DNA of 64,000 nt. It comes from Villigracilis sp024434165. Its GTDB lineage: Bacteria > Chloroflexota > Anaerolineae > Anaerolineales > Villigracilaceae. Position 1 is the stretch's first letter. Each line of letters starts with the position of its first letter. Location of the stretch: positions 62,001-126,000 of the forward strand of contig SZPK01000008.1 of assembly GCA_030263665.1 (NCBI GenBank), read 5' to 3'. Positions 8,930-16,291 of this stretch are shown here, piece by piece. The translations under genes and the position numbers were made by a program. The notes under the pieces were generated by a model that saw only the letters and a program-made list of their open reading frames with translations, was not told the DNA's origin and did no database searches.

Positions 8930-10090
8930 ATGCGTAAAGTTGCAGTCATTGGCGCGGGGATGACCAAATTCGTCCGCCGCGCATTGGAGACGCCCAAGGA
9001 ACTCTCGTGGCACGCCGCGAAGATGGCGCTCGACTCGTGCGAGTTGACCATGGACGACATCGAAGCCACCTGCTTTGGCACCGCGCCCGACGCCTTCGAC
9101 GGAGTCCACATGAATGGCGAATACGCCAGCGACGGTGCAGGCGGATGGGGCAAGCCTTACATGCGTTCGTACGTCGGCGGCGGGACGGGCGTGTTCAATG
9201 CGGCTCAGGGCTGGTATCACGTCGCTTCGGGCATGTTCGACGTGGTAATGGTGGTGGCGGAGGAAAAGATGTCTTCGTTCTATCCGCACGCCCAAGCCGC
9301 CTTCCTCACGATTTTTGACCACACCACCGAGCGCGCGCTGAAGCCCAACCTGTTGTGGATCTTCGCGCTCGAAATGAACCGTTACATGACCACATACGGG
9401 ATCAAGAAGGAAGACATCGCCCGCGTCTCGGTGCAGCACAAACGCAACGCCGCAAACCATCCCTGCGCGCTGCTCGGCGAACCGAACATCACCGTGGAAG
9501 ATGTCTTGAACTCCGAAACGCTTGCCTGGCCCGTGCAGCGCTTCGACGTCTCGCCCGTGTCGGATGGCGCGGTGGCGATCATCCTCGCCGCCGAACACGT
9601 CGCCAAACGTCTGACCAGCAAACCCGTCTGGATCGAAGGCGTGGGCTGGCATCTCGATTCCGCATATTGGACGAACCGCGACCTGGTCTATCCGCGTTAC
9701 GTCGAATACGCCGCGAAGATGGCGTATGACATGGCGGGCATCAAGGAGCCGCGCAAGGAAATCCACATCGCCGAGCCGTACGATCCGTTCGATTACAAAG
9801 CCCTGCATCACCTCGAAGGTCTGCAACTCGCGGACCGCGGCAAGGCGGTGGAACTCTACATCAACGGCACGGCGGCACGCGACGGCAGCATGCCAATCTG
9901 TCCCTCTGGCGGATTGCTCGGCGTGGGCAACCCCATCGCCGCGGCGGGACTGATGAAGATTGCCGAACTGTTCTGGCAGTTGCGTGAAGAAGCGGGCGCG
10001 CGGCAGGTGCCTGGTCAACCCAGGCGCGGCGTCGCCCAAGCCTGGGGCGACCTCATGCAGGTCGGCACGGTGGTGGTCATGGGAAGGTAG
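8930..10090 (+). CDS. Thiolase-fold protein (SCP-x type) lacking cysteine and GH histidine, paralogue 2
   Basis: 386 residues; start at 8930 (MRKVAVIGAGMTKF), 6 nt after AAAGGAG. An earlier in-frame ATG at 8897 lacks this site. The nucleophile region reads VGGGTGVFNAA with glycine for cysteine. The C-terminal motif is GGLLGVGNP, with asparagine replacing the catalytic histidine. The acidic/tyrosine segment EPYDPFDYKAL is retained. Both thiolase catalytic residues are therefore gone, so ordinary thiolysis is unlikely; an aldolase-like or structural role in a complex with paralogue 1 and the DUF35 proteins is inferred. Confidence 0.82.
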   Translation: MRKVAVIGAGMTKFVRRALETPKELSWHAAKMALDSCELTMDDIEATCFGTAPDAFDGVHMNGEYASDGAGGWGKPYMRSYVGGGTGVFNAAQGWYHVASGMFDVVMVVAEEKMSSFYPHAQAAFLTIFDHTTERALKPNLLWIFALEMNRYMTTYGIKKEDIARVSVQHKRNAANHPCALLGEPNITVEDVLNSETLAWPVQRFDVSPVSDGAVAIILAAEHVAKRLTSKPVWIEGVGWHLDSAYWTNRDLVYPRYVEYAAKMAYDMAGIKEPRKEIHIAEPYDPFDYKALHHLEGLQLADRGKAVELYINGTAARDGSMPICPSGGLLGVGNPIAAAGLMKIAELFWQLREEAGARQVPGQPRRGVAQAWGDLMQVGTVVVMGR

Positions 10091-10136
10091 ACGATGGACG
10101 GTGGACGATAGACGATGGTCCATGGTCAATGCAAGG
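10087..10136. repeat. Heptanucleotide repeat tract
   Basis: Units GATGGAC, GGTGGAC, GATAGAC, GATGGTC, CATGGTC follow one another in 7-nt register in the gap between the thiolase and DUF35 genes. Confidence 0.8.
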
Positions 10137-10143
10137 AGCGAAC

Positions 10144-10671
10144 ATGACATCAAGAATCAAACATTTCCCTGGCACATCCCTCCACGAGAGCGATTTCGAC
10201 GAGGGCAAGGTGCTGTTCGTCCACGATGAACTGAAAGCCAACTACGCCTGGGACGCGGGCATCGGCATTGGCTCGTATCTCGCAGGACTCAAGCGCGGCG
10301 TCATCCTCGGCTCATATTGCGCGCACTGCCGCAAAACCGTCGTCCCGCCGCGTGTAGTCTGCGAGTGGTGCTTCCATCCGATGAGCGAGTATGTCCCCGT
10401 GAAGGATACAGGCACGGTCAATACCTTTTCGCTCTGCTACGTGACCTGGGACGTACAGCGCATCACCGAGCCTGAGATTCCCGCCGTCATCATGCTCGAC
10501 GGCGCGTCCGCGCTGAGCGAGTCGTCTGTGGTCATGGGCGGCATTCTGCATAAACTTGGCGAAGTGGATCCGCAGAAGGTTCACATTGGCATGCACGTGC
10601 AGGCGGTGTGGAAGCCCGAGTCCGAACGCGAAGGCGCGATCACGGACATTCTTTACTTTAAACCGATTTAA
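10144..10671 (+). CDS. DUF35 OB-fold/zinc-ribbon acyl-CoA-binding protein, paralogue 1
   Basis: 175-residue protein of the ChsH2/DUF35 type. A rubredoxin-like zinc ribbon (CAHC then CEWC, about residues 57-77) is followed by an OB fold beginning TGTVNTFS. These proteins bind SCP-x thiolases or aldolases and help hold the acyl-CoA. An extended N-terminus (about 50 residues) precedes the ribbon. Start at 10144 follows AAGGAG by 5 nt. Its position behind two thiolase-fold genes supports a four-part complex. Confidence 0.85.
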   Translation: MTSRIKHFPGTSLHESDFDEGKVLFVHDELKANYAWDAGIGIGSYLAGLKRGVILGSYCAHCRKTVVPPRVVCEWCFHPMSEYVPVKDTGTVNTFSLCYVTWDVQRITEPEIPAVIMLDGASALSESSVVMGGILHKLGEVDPQKVHIGMHVQAVWKPESEREGAITDILYFKPI

Positions 10672-10736
10672 ACACAAAGGACACTAAGAACACAAAGGAA
10701 AACCTTTGTGTTCCTTCGTGGACTTCGTGTTTAGGA
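10672..10736. repeat. Family F repeat with perfect hairpin
   Basis: Bounded by AAACACAAAGGACAC and a GTGGACTTCGTGTTT-like end. GAACACAAAGG pairs with CCTTTGTGTTC across a 4-nt AAAA loop. A second copy is at 27471-27585. It lies between two genes of one operon, so it may attenuate or stabilise the transcript. Confidence 0.65.
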
Positions 10737-10743
10737 GAAAATT

Positions 10744-11208
10744 ATGACCCTCCTCGAACGCGACAAACACGCCCCCGCCGCCTGGCACGGAAATCTCCCC
10801 GTCACCAGCCGTTACACCTACGGCATCGCTGGCGAAAAATTCTTCCGCGCGTTGAAAGACGAAGGCAGGATCATGGGGACGGTCTGCCCCAACTGCGGCT
10901 TGACCTACGTCCCCGCCGCCGCCTTCTGCGAACGCTGTCTCTCCGAACTGACTGAGTGGGTGGATGTCGGTCTCGTCGGCGAACTGCACACCTTCACCAT
11001 CCTCTTCGTGGATTACGAGGGCAACCCGCTCGACGAGCCCGAACTGGTCGGCTTCGTCAAATTTGGCGATGGCGGCATCGTCCACAAACTGGAAGCCGAG
11101 CCTGACACACTGGCAATCGGCATGAAAATGGAAGCGGCGCTGAAACCCAAGTCCAAGCGTACAGGCTCGATTTTGGATATCGAACATTTCAAGCCAATCA
11201 AGACATAG
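10744..11208 (+). CDS. DUF35 OB-fold/zinc-ribbon acyl-CoA-binding protein, paralogue 2
   Basis: 154 residues. Zinc ribbon CPNC and CERC (about residues 46-63), then the OB fold LVGELHTFTILFV. AGGAG lies 7 nt before the ATG. It has a similar N-terminal extension to the first DUF35 gene, and the pair may each partner one thiolase-fold protein. Last gene of the operon; a terminator follows at 11337. Confidence 0.85.
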   Translation: MTLLERDKHAPAAWHGNLPVTSRYTYGIAGEKFFRALKDEGRIMGTVCPNCGLTYVPAAAFCERCLSELTEWVDVGLVGELHTFTILFVDYEGNPLDEPELVGFVKFGDGGIVHKLEAEPDTLAIGMKMEAALKPKSKRTGSILDIEHFKPIKT

Positions 11209-11336
11209 ATTGCAGTTTCGGCGCAGGGGCGGCTCGTTTGGGCAAAACAGGCAGCCACTCTGCAAGAAAGGGCCGCCCTGTGCCGGACATTTGGCAAAAT
11301 ATGTGTCGCCCCTGCCGCGTAACATGAGTTAACCAA

Positions 11337-11362
11337 AAAGACGGCTTGTTCGAGCCGTCTTT
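11337..11362. terminator. Bidirectional terminator between convergent genes
   Basis: AAAGACGGCT (11337-11346), loop TGTTCG, AGCCGTCTTT (11353-11362). It serves the DUF35 operon on plus and the coiled-coil gene on minus. A fragment of a family C end (GCGTAACATGAGTTA) lies just upstream, near 11316-11330. Confidence 0.85.
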
Positions 11363-11379
11363 CAGTTCATAAAAGATGA

Positions 11380-12189
11380 TCACGGATAGGGAACCTTCAA
11401 GGCTCCCAACCGCTTCGCAAAATCCACTTTCAGTGACCGTACCCGCAGCGGCGTCATGCCGATGACACATTCCTGCATGTCCGTGCCGCCGAATTCGAGC
11501 GGCAGTTTGTAGTAAAACATCGTATAACCGCCTTCATAATAGATGATGTCTCCGTTTTCAGGAGCGGCTGCGGCAGGGAGAAACTCCCAGGGTCGCGTGC
11601 CCGGCAGAATATCCTGGGAAATCAGGTTGAATCTTTGAAGAACGAAAAGCGCAAAGTTGGGGGAATCGAAACCTTCTGCTTCCGAAAACCCGCCCGGATT
11701 CCAGGGGACGTCGCGGTATTGAATCTCCTGCAAATACAAAAGCATCTCGACTTGAACCGTGTAATCGCTCGAATATTCCTTCAAAACCGTTTCATCAATG
11801 CGGCATCCATATTCGGCGAACGCCTGCACCCGACTCAATTCCGACATGGCTTCCCCGATCTGCGCTGTGGCGGTCGCCAGTTGAGCGGTTGCCGTTGCCA
11901 GGGCTGAATTTGCCTGCGATACTTCAGTCTGCGCTGCTGCCAGCTCGGCTTGCGCCTGCGGCACCTCCGCTTGCAGGGCGGCAAAGTCCTGTTCCACTGC
12001 GGCAAGCTGACCGTTGGCGGCGGCGAGTTTCGCCTGCGCCTGGGCGATCTGCCAGGCGGTGTATGCCAGAAAAAGGAGGGCGAAGACGACGGGTATCCCG
12101 CTCAGCAACCAGGCCCGGCGGCGGGCGAGGCGCTCCCGTTCTTCGATCTTTTGGGATAGCGACTCCAGCTGTTCTTCTGAAAAACCCAT
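11380..12189 (-). CDS. Membrane-anchored coiled-coil protein with possible degenerate NlpC/P60-like domain
   Basis: 269 residues. A cytoplasmic helix is followed by one membrane segment (about 30-50) and a long Ala/Gln-rich coiled coil (52-118) with heptad-like repeats. The C-terminal half has FDSPNFALFVLQ, then GDIIYYEGGYTMFYY. This loosely resembles NlpC/P60 order (FDCSGF, GDLVFF), but serine stands where the catalytic cysteine would be, so activity is doubtful. Function unknown. The upstream gene at 12202 ends 12 nt before it on the same strand, so the two form an operon. Confidence 0.7.
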   Translation of the reverse strand: MGFSEEQLESLSQKIEERERLARRRAWLLSGIPVVFALLFLAYTAWQIAQAQAKLAAANGQLAAVEQDFAALQAEVPQAQAELAAAQTEVSQANSALATATAQLATATAQIGEAMSELSRVQAFAEYGCRIDETVLKEYSSDYTVQVEMLLYLQEIQYRDVPWNPGGFSEAEGFDSPNFALFVLQRFNLISQDILPGTRPWEFLPAAAAPENGDIIYYEGGYTMFYYKLPLEFGGTDMQECVIGMTPLRVRSLKVDFAKRLGALKVPYP

Positions 12190-12201
12190 CTGCCACTCCT
12201 C

Positions 12202-12597
12202 TCAATTCAGGGCTGTTCGTTCGATGTATTTCCACATCAACTCTTCGATTCGCTTTCGGGTGCGGATTTGTTCCGTTTTCGGAATCCCTTTCAGGTTTTT
12301 CAATTGCCCCCGAAGCGTCTCGAATCCCTGGATTTTTTCCTTGCGGTTGAGAATCTCCTTGATCTGAAACCCGCTCAACGACAGGACAAACGAACCGCCC
12401 ACGCCGAACAGCCCTTTGAACACGTCGGGAAGGAGCGAAGCGCCGGGGGGCAGCCAGGCGGGGGAAAGAAATGCCAACGCAATAACGATCACCCCCAGGG
12501 TTACCAGCCCGGCGACAAAAAATACATAATATCGGATTGCCCTGCGTTGATTATGAATCAATTGATCCAGGAAATTCTCGCTGGTAAAAGCATCCAT
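12202..12597 (-). CDS. Small membrane protein of unknown function
   Basis: 131 residues with two membrane segments (about 21-43 and 55-75) and a basic helical C-terminus rich in Lys/Arg. Start at 12597 (MDAFTSENF) is preferred to a longer frame from 12669 because a promoter lies at 12617-12644, inside the longer version. No family recognised. Co-transcribed with the downstream coiled-coil membrane protein. Confidence 0.7.
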   Translation of the reverse strand: MDAFTSENFLDQLIHNQRRAIRYYVFFVAGLVTLGVIVIALAFLSPAWLPPGASLLPDVFKGLFGVGGSFVLSLSGFQIKEILNRKEKIQGFETLRGQLKNLKGIPKTEQIRTRKRIEELMWKYIERTALN

Positions 12598-12616
12598 GGG
12601 GTAAAATCCTGTATTC

Positions 12617-12644
12617 AGTATAATCGTTACATAAAAAAAATCAA
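12617..12644 (-). promoter_or_regulatory. Promoter of the 12597-11380 operon
   Basis: Minus strand: TTGATT (12639-12644), 16-nt spacer, TATACT (12617-12622). The predicted start is about 12 nt before the ATG. Confidence 0.6.
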
Positions 12645-12664
12645 CAGGATTTTTACCCGCGCCT

Positions 12665-12712
12665 TCCAATCCCCAATCCTCAACCTCCAGTCTCTAGTCT
12701 CCCATTTACCCT
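12665..12712. repeat. Heptanucleotide repeat tract before mccB
   Basis: CCCCAAT, CCTCAAC, CTCCAGT, CTCTAGT and CTCCCAT follow in 7-nt register. The tract runs up to the ATG at 12714 and leaves no ribosome site. Confidence 0.8.
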
Positions 12713-12713
12713 C

Positions 12714-14342
12714 ATGGAAACCCTTCCCACCTCCATCTCCCCCGACGACCCGCAATTTCTCGAAAACAAAAAACACAACCTTGCCCTCGTCCGCATCCTG
12801 CGCGAGCGGCTCGCCATCGCGCGGCAGGGCGGCGGGGAAAAATACCGCAAACGTCACGAGGAGCAGGGCAAACTCTTCGTGCGCGAACGCATCGAACGCC
12901 TGCTCGACCCCGGCTCCCCCTTTCTCGAACTCTCGCCGCTTGCCGCGTTTGGCATGTACGACCTCGACGCACATTCCGCAGGCATCGTCACCGGCATCGG
13001 GCGCACCTCCAACCGCGAGGTGATGATCGTCGCCAACGACGCCACCGTCAAAGGCGGCTCGTATTTTCCCCTCACGGTCAAGAAACATTTGCGCGCCCAA
13101 CAGATCGCCGAAGAGAATCATCTGCCCTGCTTGTATCTTGTGGATTCGGGCGGCGCGAACCTGCCGTTTCAGGATGAAGTCTTCCCGGACGCGCATCACT
13201 TCGGGCGCATCTTCTACAACCAGGCGCGCATGTCCGCAAAAAAAATTCCGCAGGTCGCAGCCGTCATGGGCAGCTGCACGGCGGGCGGCGCGTACGTTCC
13301 CGCCATGAGCGATGAGGCGGTCATTGTCAAAGGCGCAGGGACGATCTTCCTGGGCGGACCTCCGCTGGTCAAAGCCGCCACCGGCGAGGATGTCACCGCC
13401 GAGGAACTTGGCGGCGCGGATGTCCACACGCGCAAATCGGGCGTGGCGGATCACTTCGCCGAGGATGATGACCATGCCATCGAAATCCTTCGTGCGATTG
13501 TGGAGGCCCTCCCGCGCGGGCACATGCGAACGCACTCGCATCTTTCCGGACTGGAAGTTGCTCCACCCGAGGAGCCTTTGTACCCCGCCGACGAGTTGTA
13601 CGGCATCCTGCCGCGCACCTTCAAAGAGACCTACGACGTCCGCGAGGTCATCGCCCGCATCGTGGATGGAAGCAAATTCCGCGAGTTCAAGTCGCGCTAC
13701 GGCACGACGCTGGTCACCGGCTTCGCCCGCATTCACGGATACCCCGTCGGCATCGTCGCCAACAACGGAGTCCTGTTCAGCGAGTCGGCGCTCAAAGGGA
13801 CGCACTTCATCGAACTGTGCGACCAGCGCGGCATTCCCCTGCTCTTCCTGCAAAACATCACCGGCTTCATGGTCGGCAAGGACTACGAAAACAGCGGCAT
13901 CGCCAAAGATGGCGCAAAGATGGTTCACGCCGTTGCCACCACCCGCGTGCCGAAATTGACCCTCGTCATCGGCGGCTCGTTCGGCGCGGGCAACTACGCC
14001 ATGGCGGGCCGCGCCTACGGCTCGCGTTTCCTGTGGATGTGGCCCAACGCCCGCATCTCCGTCATGGGCGGCGAACAAGCCGCGAACGTCCTGCTCACCA
14101 TCAAGCAGGATCAACTCGCCCGCGAAGGCAAACCGCTCCTCACCCCGGAAGAAGCGGAAGAGTTCAAACGCCCCCTGCTCGACAAATACGAACGCGAAGG
14201 CAGTCCCTACCACTCCACCGCCCGTCTCTGGGACGACGGCATCATTGACCCGGCGGATACCCGGCAGGTTTTAGGTTTGGCGCTTTCGATTGTATTGAAC
14301 GCGCCGAAGGAAGAAGGCGGGTTTGGGGTGTTTAGAATGTAG
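12714..14342 (+). CDS. mccB: Methylcrotonyl-CoA-carboxylase-like carboxyltransferase (beta) subunit
   Basis: Biotin-dependent acyl-CoA carboxyltransferase of 542 residues. It moves a carboxyl group from carboxybiotin to an acyl-CoA, most like 3-methylcrotonyl-CoA. Crotonase-fold halves carry SCTAGGAYVPAMSDE, GGADVHTRKSGVADHFA (MCC-type), and NNGVLFSESALKGTHFIELC. The biotin carboxylase and biotin carrier follow at 16281 and 17798, and MaoC and CitE-like genes at 18368 and 18898. This matches the mycobacterial accD1-accA1-MaoC-citE leucine cluster. Geranyl-CoA or another branched acyl-CoA cannot be excluded. Confidence 0.88.
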   Translation: METLPTSISPDDPQFLENKKHNLALVRILRERLAIARQGGGEKYRKRHEEQGKLFVRERIERLLDPGSPFLELSPLAAFGMYDLDAHSAGIVTGIGRTSNREVMIVANDATVKGGSYFPLTVKKHLRAQQIAEENHLPCLYLVDSGGANLPFQDEVFPDAHHFGRIFYNQARMSAKKIPQVAAVMGSCTAGGAYVPAMSDEAVIVKGAGTIFLGGPPLVKAATGEDVTAEELGGADVHTRKSGVADHFAEDDDHAIEILRAIVEALPRGHMRTHSHLSGLEVAPPEEPLYPADELYGILPRTFKETYDVREVIARIVDGSKFREFKSRYGTTLVTGFARIHGYPVGIVANNGVLFSESALKGTHFIELCDQRGIPLLFLQNITGFMVGKDYENSGIAKDGAKMVHAVATTRVPKLTLVIGGSFGAGNYAMAGRAYGSRFLWMWPNARISVMGGEQAANVLLTIKQDQLAREGKPLLTPEEAEEFKRPLLDKYEREGSPYHSTARLWDDGIIDPADTRQVLGLALSIVLNAPKEEGGFGVFRM

Positions 14343-14379
14343 ATGACGATAGAAAGTGGAAAGTAGAAAGTGAGATGAG
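14343..14379. repeat. Heptanucleotide repeat tract after mccB
   Basis: AAGTGGA, AAGTAGA, AAGTGAG, ATGAGAT in 7-nt register. It contributes the sequence just before the ATG of the broken gene at 14380. Confidence 0.65.
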
Positions 14380-14693
14380 ATGAATTATCAGGAATGGCTG
14401 AAGACAGTATCAGAGGAAATTACCCAACTCATGTTACGCAAATTCACCAAAGGGGCAGCCCGCCAAGGCTGGACGCAGTTTCAATCAACAAGAAAGGGTC
14501 GCCCTTTGCGAAGAGTTTTCTAAAGAATGCAGTTGGGGCGCCCTGCCGCGTAACATCAGTTACCCAAGACCCGCTTTGGGGATTGGATGTTCACCGACCT
14601 GACTTATTCATTGCAGATATTACCTGGGATGAATCTGAAGTCGTTTCACATCGTATGAAGGTTCTCACACAAATCATCAAAATTCTTAAGTAG
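14380..14693 (+). pseudogene. Broken small gene (four-helix-bundle-protein-like) split by element C
   Basis: The frame begins MNYQEWLKTVSEEITQ (14380-14427) and is cut by a 132-bp element. It resumes in the correct frame at 14568 with DPLWGLDVHRPDLFIADI and ends at a TAG (14691) that belongs to the inverted-repeat end of element B. Removing the element and one copy of its 8-bp duplication restores a continuous 57-codon frame. The opening (NYxEWLKTV...LW) and the closing SHRMKVLTQIIKIL resemble the start and end of bacterial four-helix-bundle proteins of about 120 residues, so a middle part also seems deleted. The family call is from memory of the pattern and is tentative. Confidence 0.6.
14428..14559. 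mobile_element. MITE-like element, family C, with 8-bp target-site duplication
   Basis: 132 bp bounded by CTCATGTTACGC and GCGTAACATCAG as terminal inverted repeats. TTACCCAA is present directly on both sides (14420-14427 and 14560-14567). There is no coding capacity for a transposase. Relatives: 7477-7569 and a right end near 11316-11333. Confidence 0.85.
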
Positions 14694-14784
14694 TCGGTCG
14701 AAATAAATTTTACAAAAATACGCTCCCGGCGGCGTCCCCGCCGCCGAGGACGGCGGCATGAGCAGGAATTTGTTTTCTAAAAAG
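14687..14784. repeat. Palindromic element, family B copy 3, right end lost
   Basis: Starts TAAGTAGTCGGTCG, then an AT-rich arm (AAATAAATTTTACAAAAA), a GC-rich palindrome (about 14727-14757), and GAGCAGGAATTTGTTTTCT. It is inverted relative to copies at 2236 and 34150. Followed by a heptad tract (14789-14824) leading into the next gene's start codon. Confidence 0.75.
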
Positions 14785-14822
14785 TAAAAACACTTTCCAA
14801 TTTCTTCCACCTTCCACTTTCC

Positions 14823-15305
14823 ATGTCCCACAAATCCTCTTCCCCCCACCGCTTCCTCGCACAACTTGCCGGTCACTGGCAAGGCTCATCCAAACTCTGG
14901 CTCGAGCCCGGTAAACTCGCCGGGGAATCGCCCATTGCCGGAACGATCCAACTCATCCTCGATGGGCGCTTCGCCCTCCTCCTCTACGAATCCTCCATCG
15001 AAGGCGAACCCCAGCACGGCATGTTCACCTTCGGTTACAACACCCTGCTCGACCGCTTCGAAGCCTCCTGGCTGGATTCCTTCCACAACAACACCGCCAT
15101 CATGTTCTGCACAGGCAGCCCGAAAGACAACGGCTTCTACGTCACCGGCAGTTACCCCGACCCCGGCGGCGGACCCGATTGGGGCTGGCGCACCGAGGTG
15201 GAACTGACCGACCCCGACCATCTCCGCATCACCGCCTACAATATCATGCCGGACGGCGCCGAAGCGAAGGCAACCGAAGCGCTTTTGACAAAGGTGAAAC
15301 CATGA
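14823..15305 (+). CDS. DUF1579-like lipocalin-type protein
   Basis: 160 residues of predicted beta-barrel type, opening with FLAQLAGHWQGSSKLWLEP, which is typical of DUF1579. The repeated FGYNTLLDRFEASWLDSFH and GWRTEVELTDPDHLRI fit that family. Probably cytosolic; function unknown. The start codon directly follows a heptad tract, and no ribosome site is visible. Overlaps the next gene by ATGA. Confidence 0.75.
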   Translation: MSHKSSSPHRFLAQLAGHWQGSSKLWLEPGKLAGESPIAGTIQLILDGRFALLLYESSIEGEPQHGMFTFGYNTLLDRFEASWLDSFHNNTAIMFCTGSPKDNGFYVTGSYPDPGGGPDWGWRTEVELTDPDHLRITAYNIMPDGAEAKATEALLTKVKP

Positions 15306-16291
15306 AGATTCTCATCATCGGCGGCACACGCTTCCTCGGGCGGCACATCGTCAATTCCGTCCGCGTGCGCGGGCACGACCTCACCCTTTTCAATCGCGGA
15401 CAGACCAATCCCAGCCTGTTCCGCAAGGTCAAACGCTACCAGGGAGACCGGGAACGGGACCTGGACCAACTGCCGGGTCAGTGGGATGCGGTCATTGACA
15501 CCTGCGGCTACCTCCCGCGCATCGTCAAAATATCCGCCGAAGCGTTGAAGGACAAGGTCGAGAAATATGTTTTCATCTCCAGCATTTCGGTCTATGCCGA
15601 TTTCAGCAGGTTCGGAATCAAGGAGAGCGACCCCGTTGGAAAACTCGAAGACGAAACGGTGGAAGAGATCACCGGCGGGACGTATGGTCCATTGAAGGCG
15701 TTGTGCGAAAAAACGGTGCAGGATGTGTACGGGGTCAACTCGCTCATCATCCGTCCCGGTCTGATCGTCGGTCCGCACGATCCGACCGACCGCTTCACGT
15801 ATTGGGTGATGCGCACAGCGCGCGGCGGCGAAGTGCTCGCGCCCGATAAACCCGAAGCGCTTACGCAGTTCATTGACGCGCGCGACCTTGCCGATTTCAT
15901 TATCAATTTGATCGCAAACGACATGTCGGGCGTCTTCAACGTCACCGGACCCGAAACGCCGCTTTCGTTCGGCGCGCTGCTCGATACCTGCAAAATGGTC
16001 AGCAGCAGCAATGCGAGGTTTGTCTGGGCGCCGCTCGAGTTTCTCCAACGAAACAACGTTGCGCCGTGGAGCGACATGCCCGCCTGGATGCCCGATGCAG
16101 GCGAAGACGCCGGCTTTACGCGCGTGGATGTTTCCAAAGCCGTCAAAGCCGGGCTGACGTATTCGTCCCTTGCCACCACCATCAGGGACACGCTCGAATG
16201 GGCGGGCGAGCGTCCCGCCGATTACGAAATGAAAGCGGGCTTGAAACCCGAACGCGAAAAAGAATTGCTGGAGCTGCTGCGTGTTCAATAA
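15302..16291 (+). CDS. NAD(P)-dependent epimerase/dehydratase family protein
   Basis: 329-residue extended SDR. The N-terminal dinucleotide motif is GGTRFLGRHIV and VFISSISVYAD follows near residue 100. The CSP41/isoflavone-reductase-like layout, with NRGQTNP after the first fold, is typical of bacterial epimerase-family proteins of unknown substrate. ATGA overlap with the previous gene and an 11-nt overlap with the biotin carboxylase place it in the acyl-CoA carboxylase operon. Confidence 0.85.
   Translation: MKILIIGGTRFLGRHIVNSVRVRGHDLTLFNRGQTNPSLFRKVKRYQGDRERDLDQLPGQWDAVIDTCGYLPRIVKISAEALKDKVEKYVFISSISVYADFSRFGIKESDPVGKLEDETVEEITGGTYGPLKALCEKTVQDVYGVNSLIIRPGLIVGPHDPTDRFTYWVMRTARGGEVLAPDKPEALTQFIDARDLADFIINLIANDMSGVFNVTGPETPLSFGALLDTCKMVSSSNARFVWAPLEFLQRNNVAPWSDMPAWMPDAGEDAGFTRVDVSKAVKAGLTYSSLATTIRDTLEWAGERPADYEMKAGLKPEREKELLELLRVQ

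Noticed and set aside
12627..14213. Long minus-strand frame opposite mccB
   Set aside because: The plus strand encodes a complete carboxyltransferase with all motifs.
14394..14693. Intact 99-codon gene
   Set aside because: Its first half is element C sequence; the real frame begins at 14380 and is interrupted.
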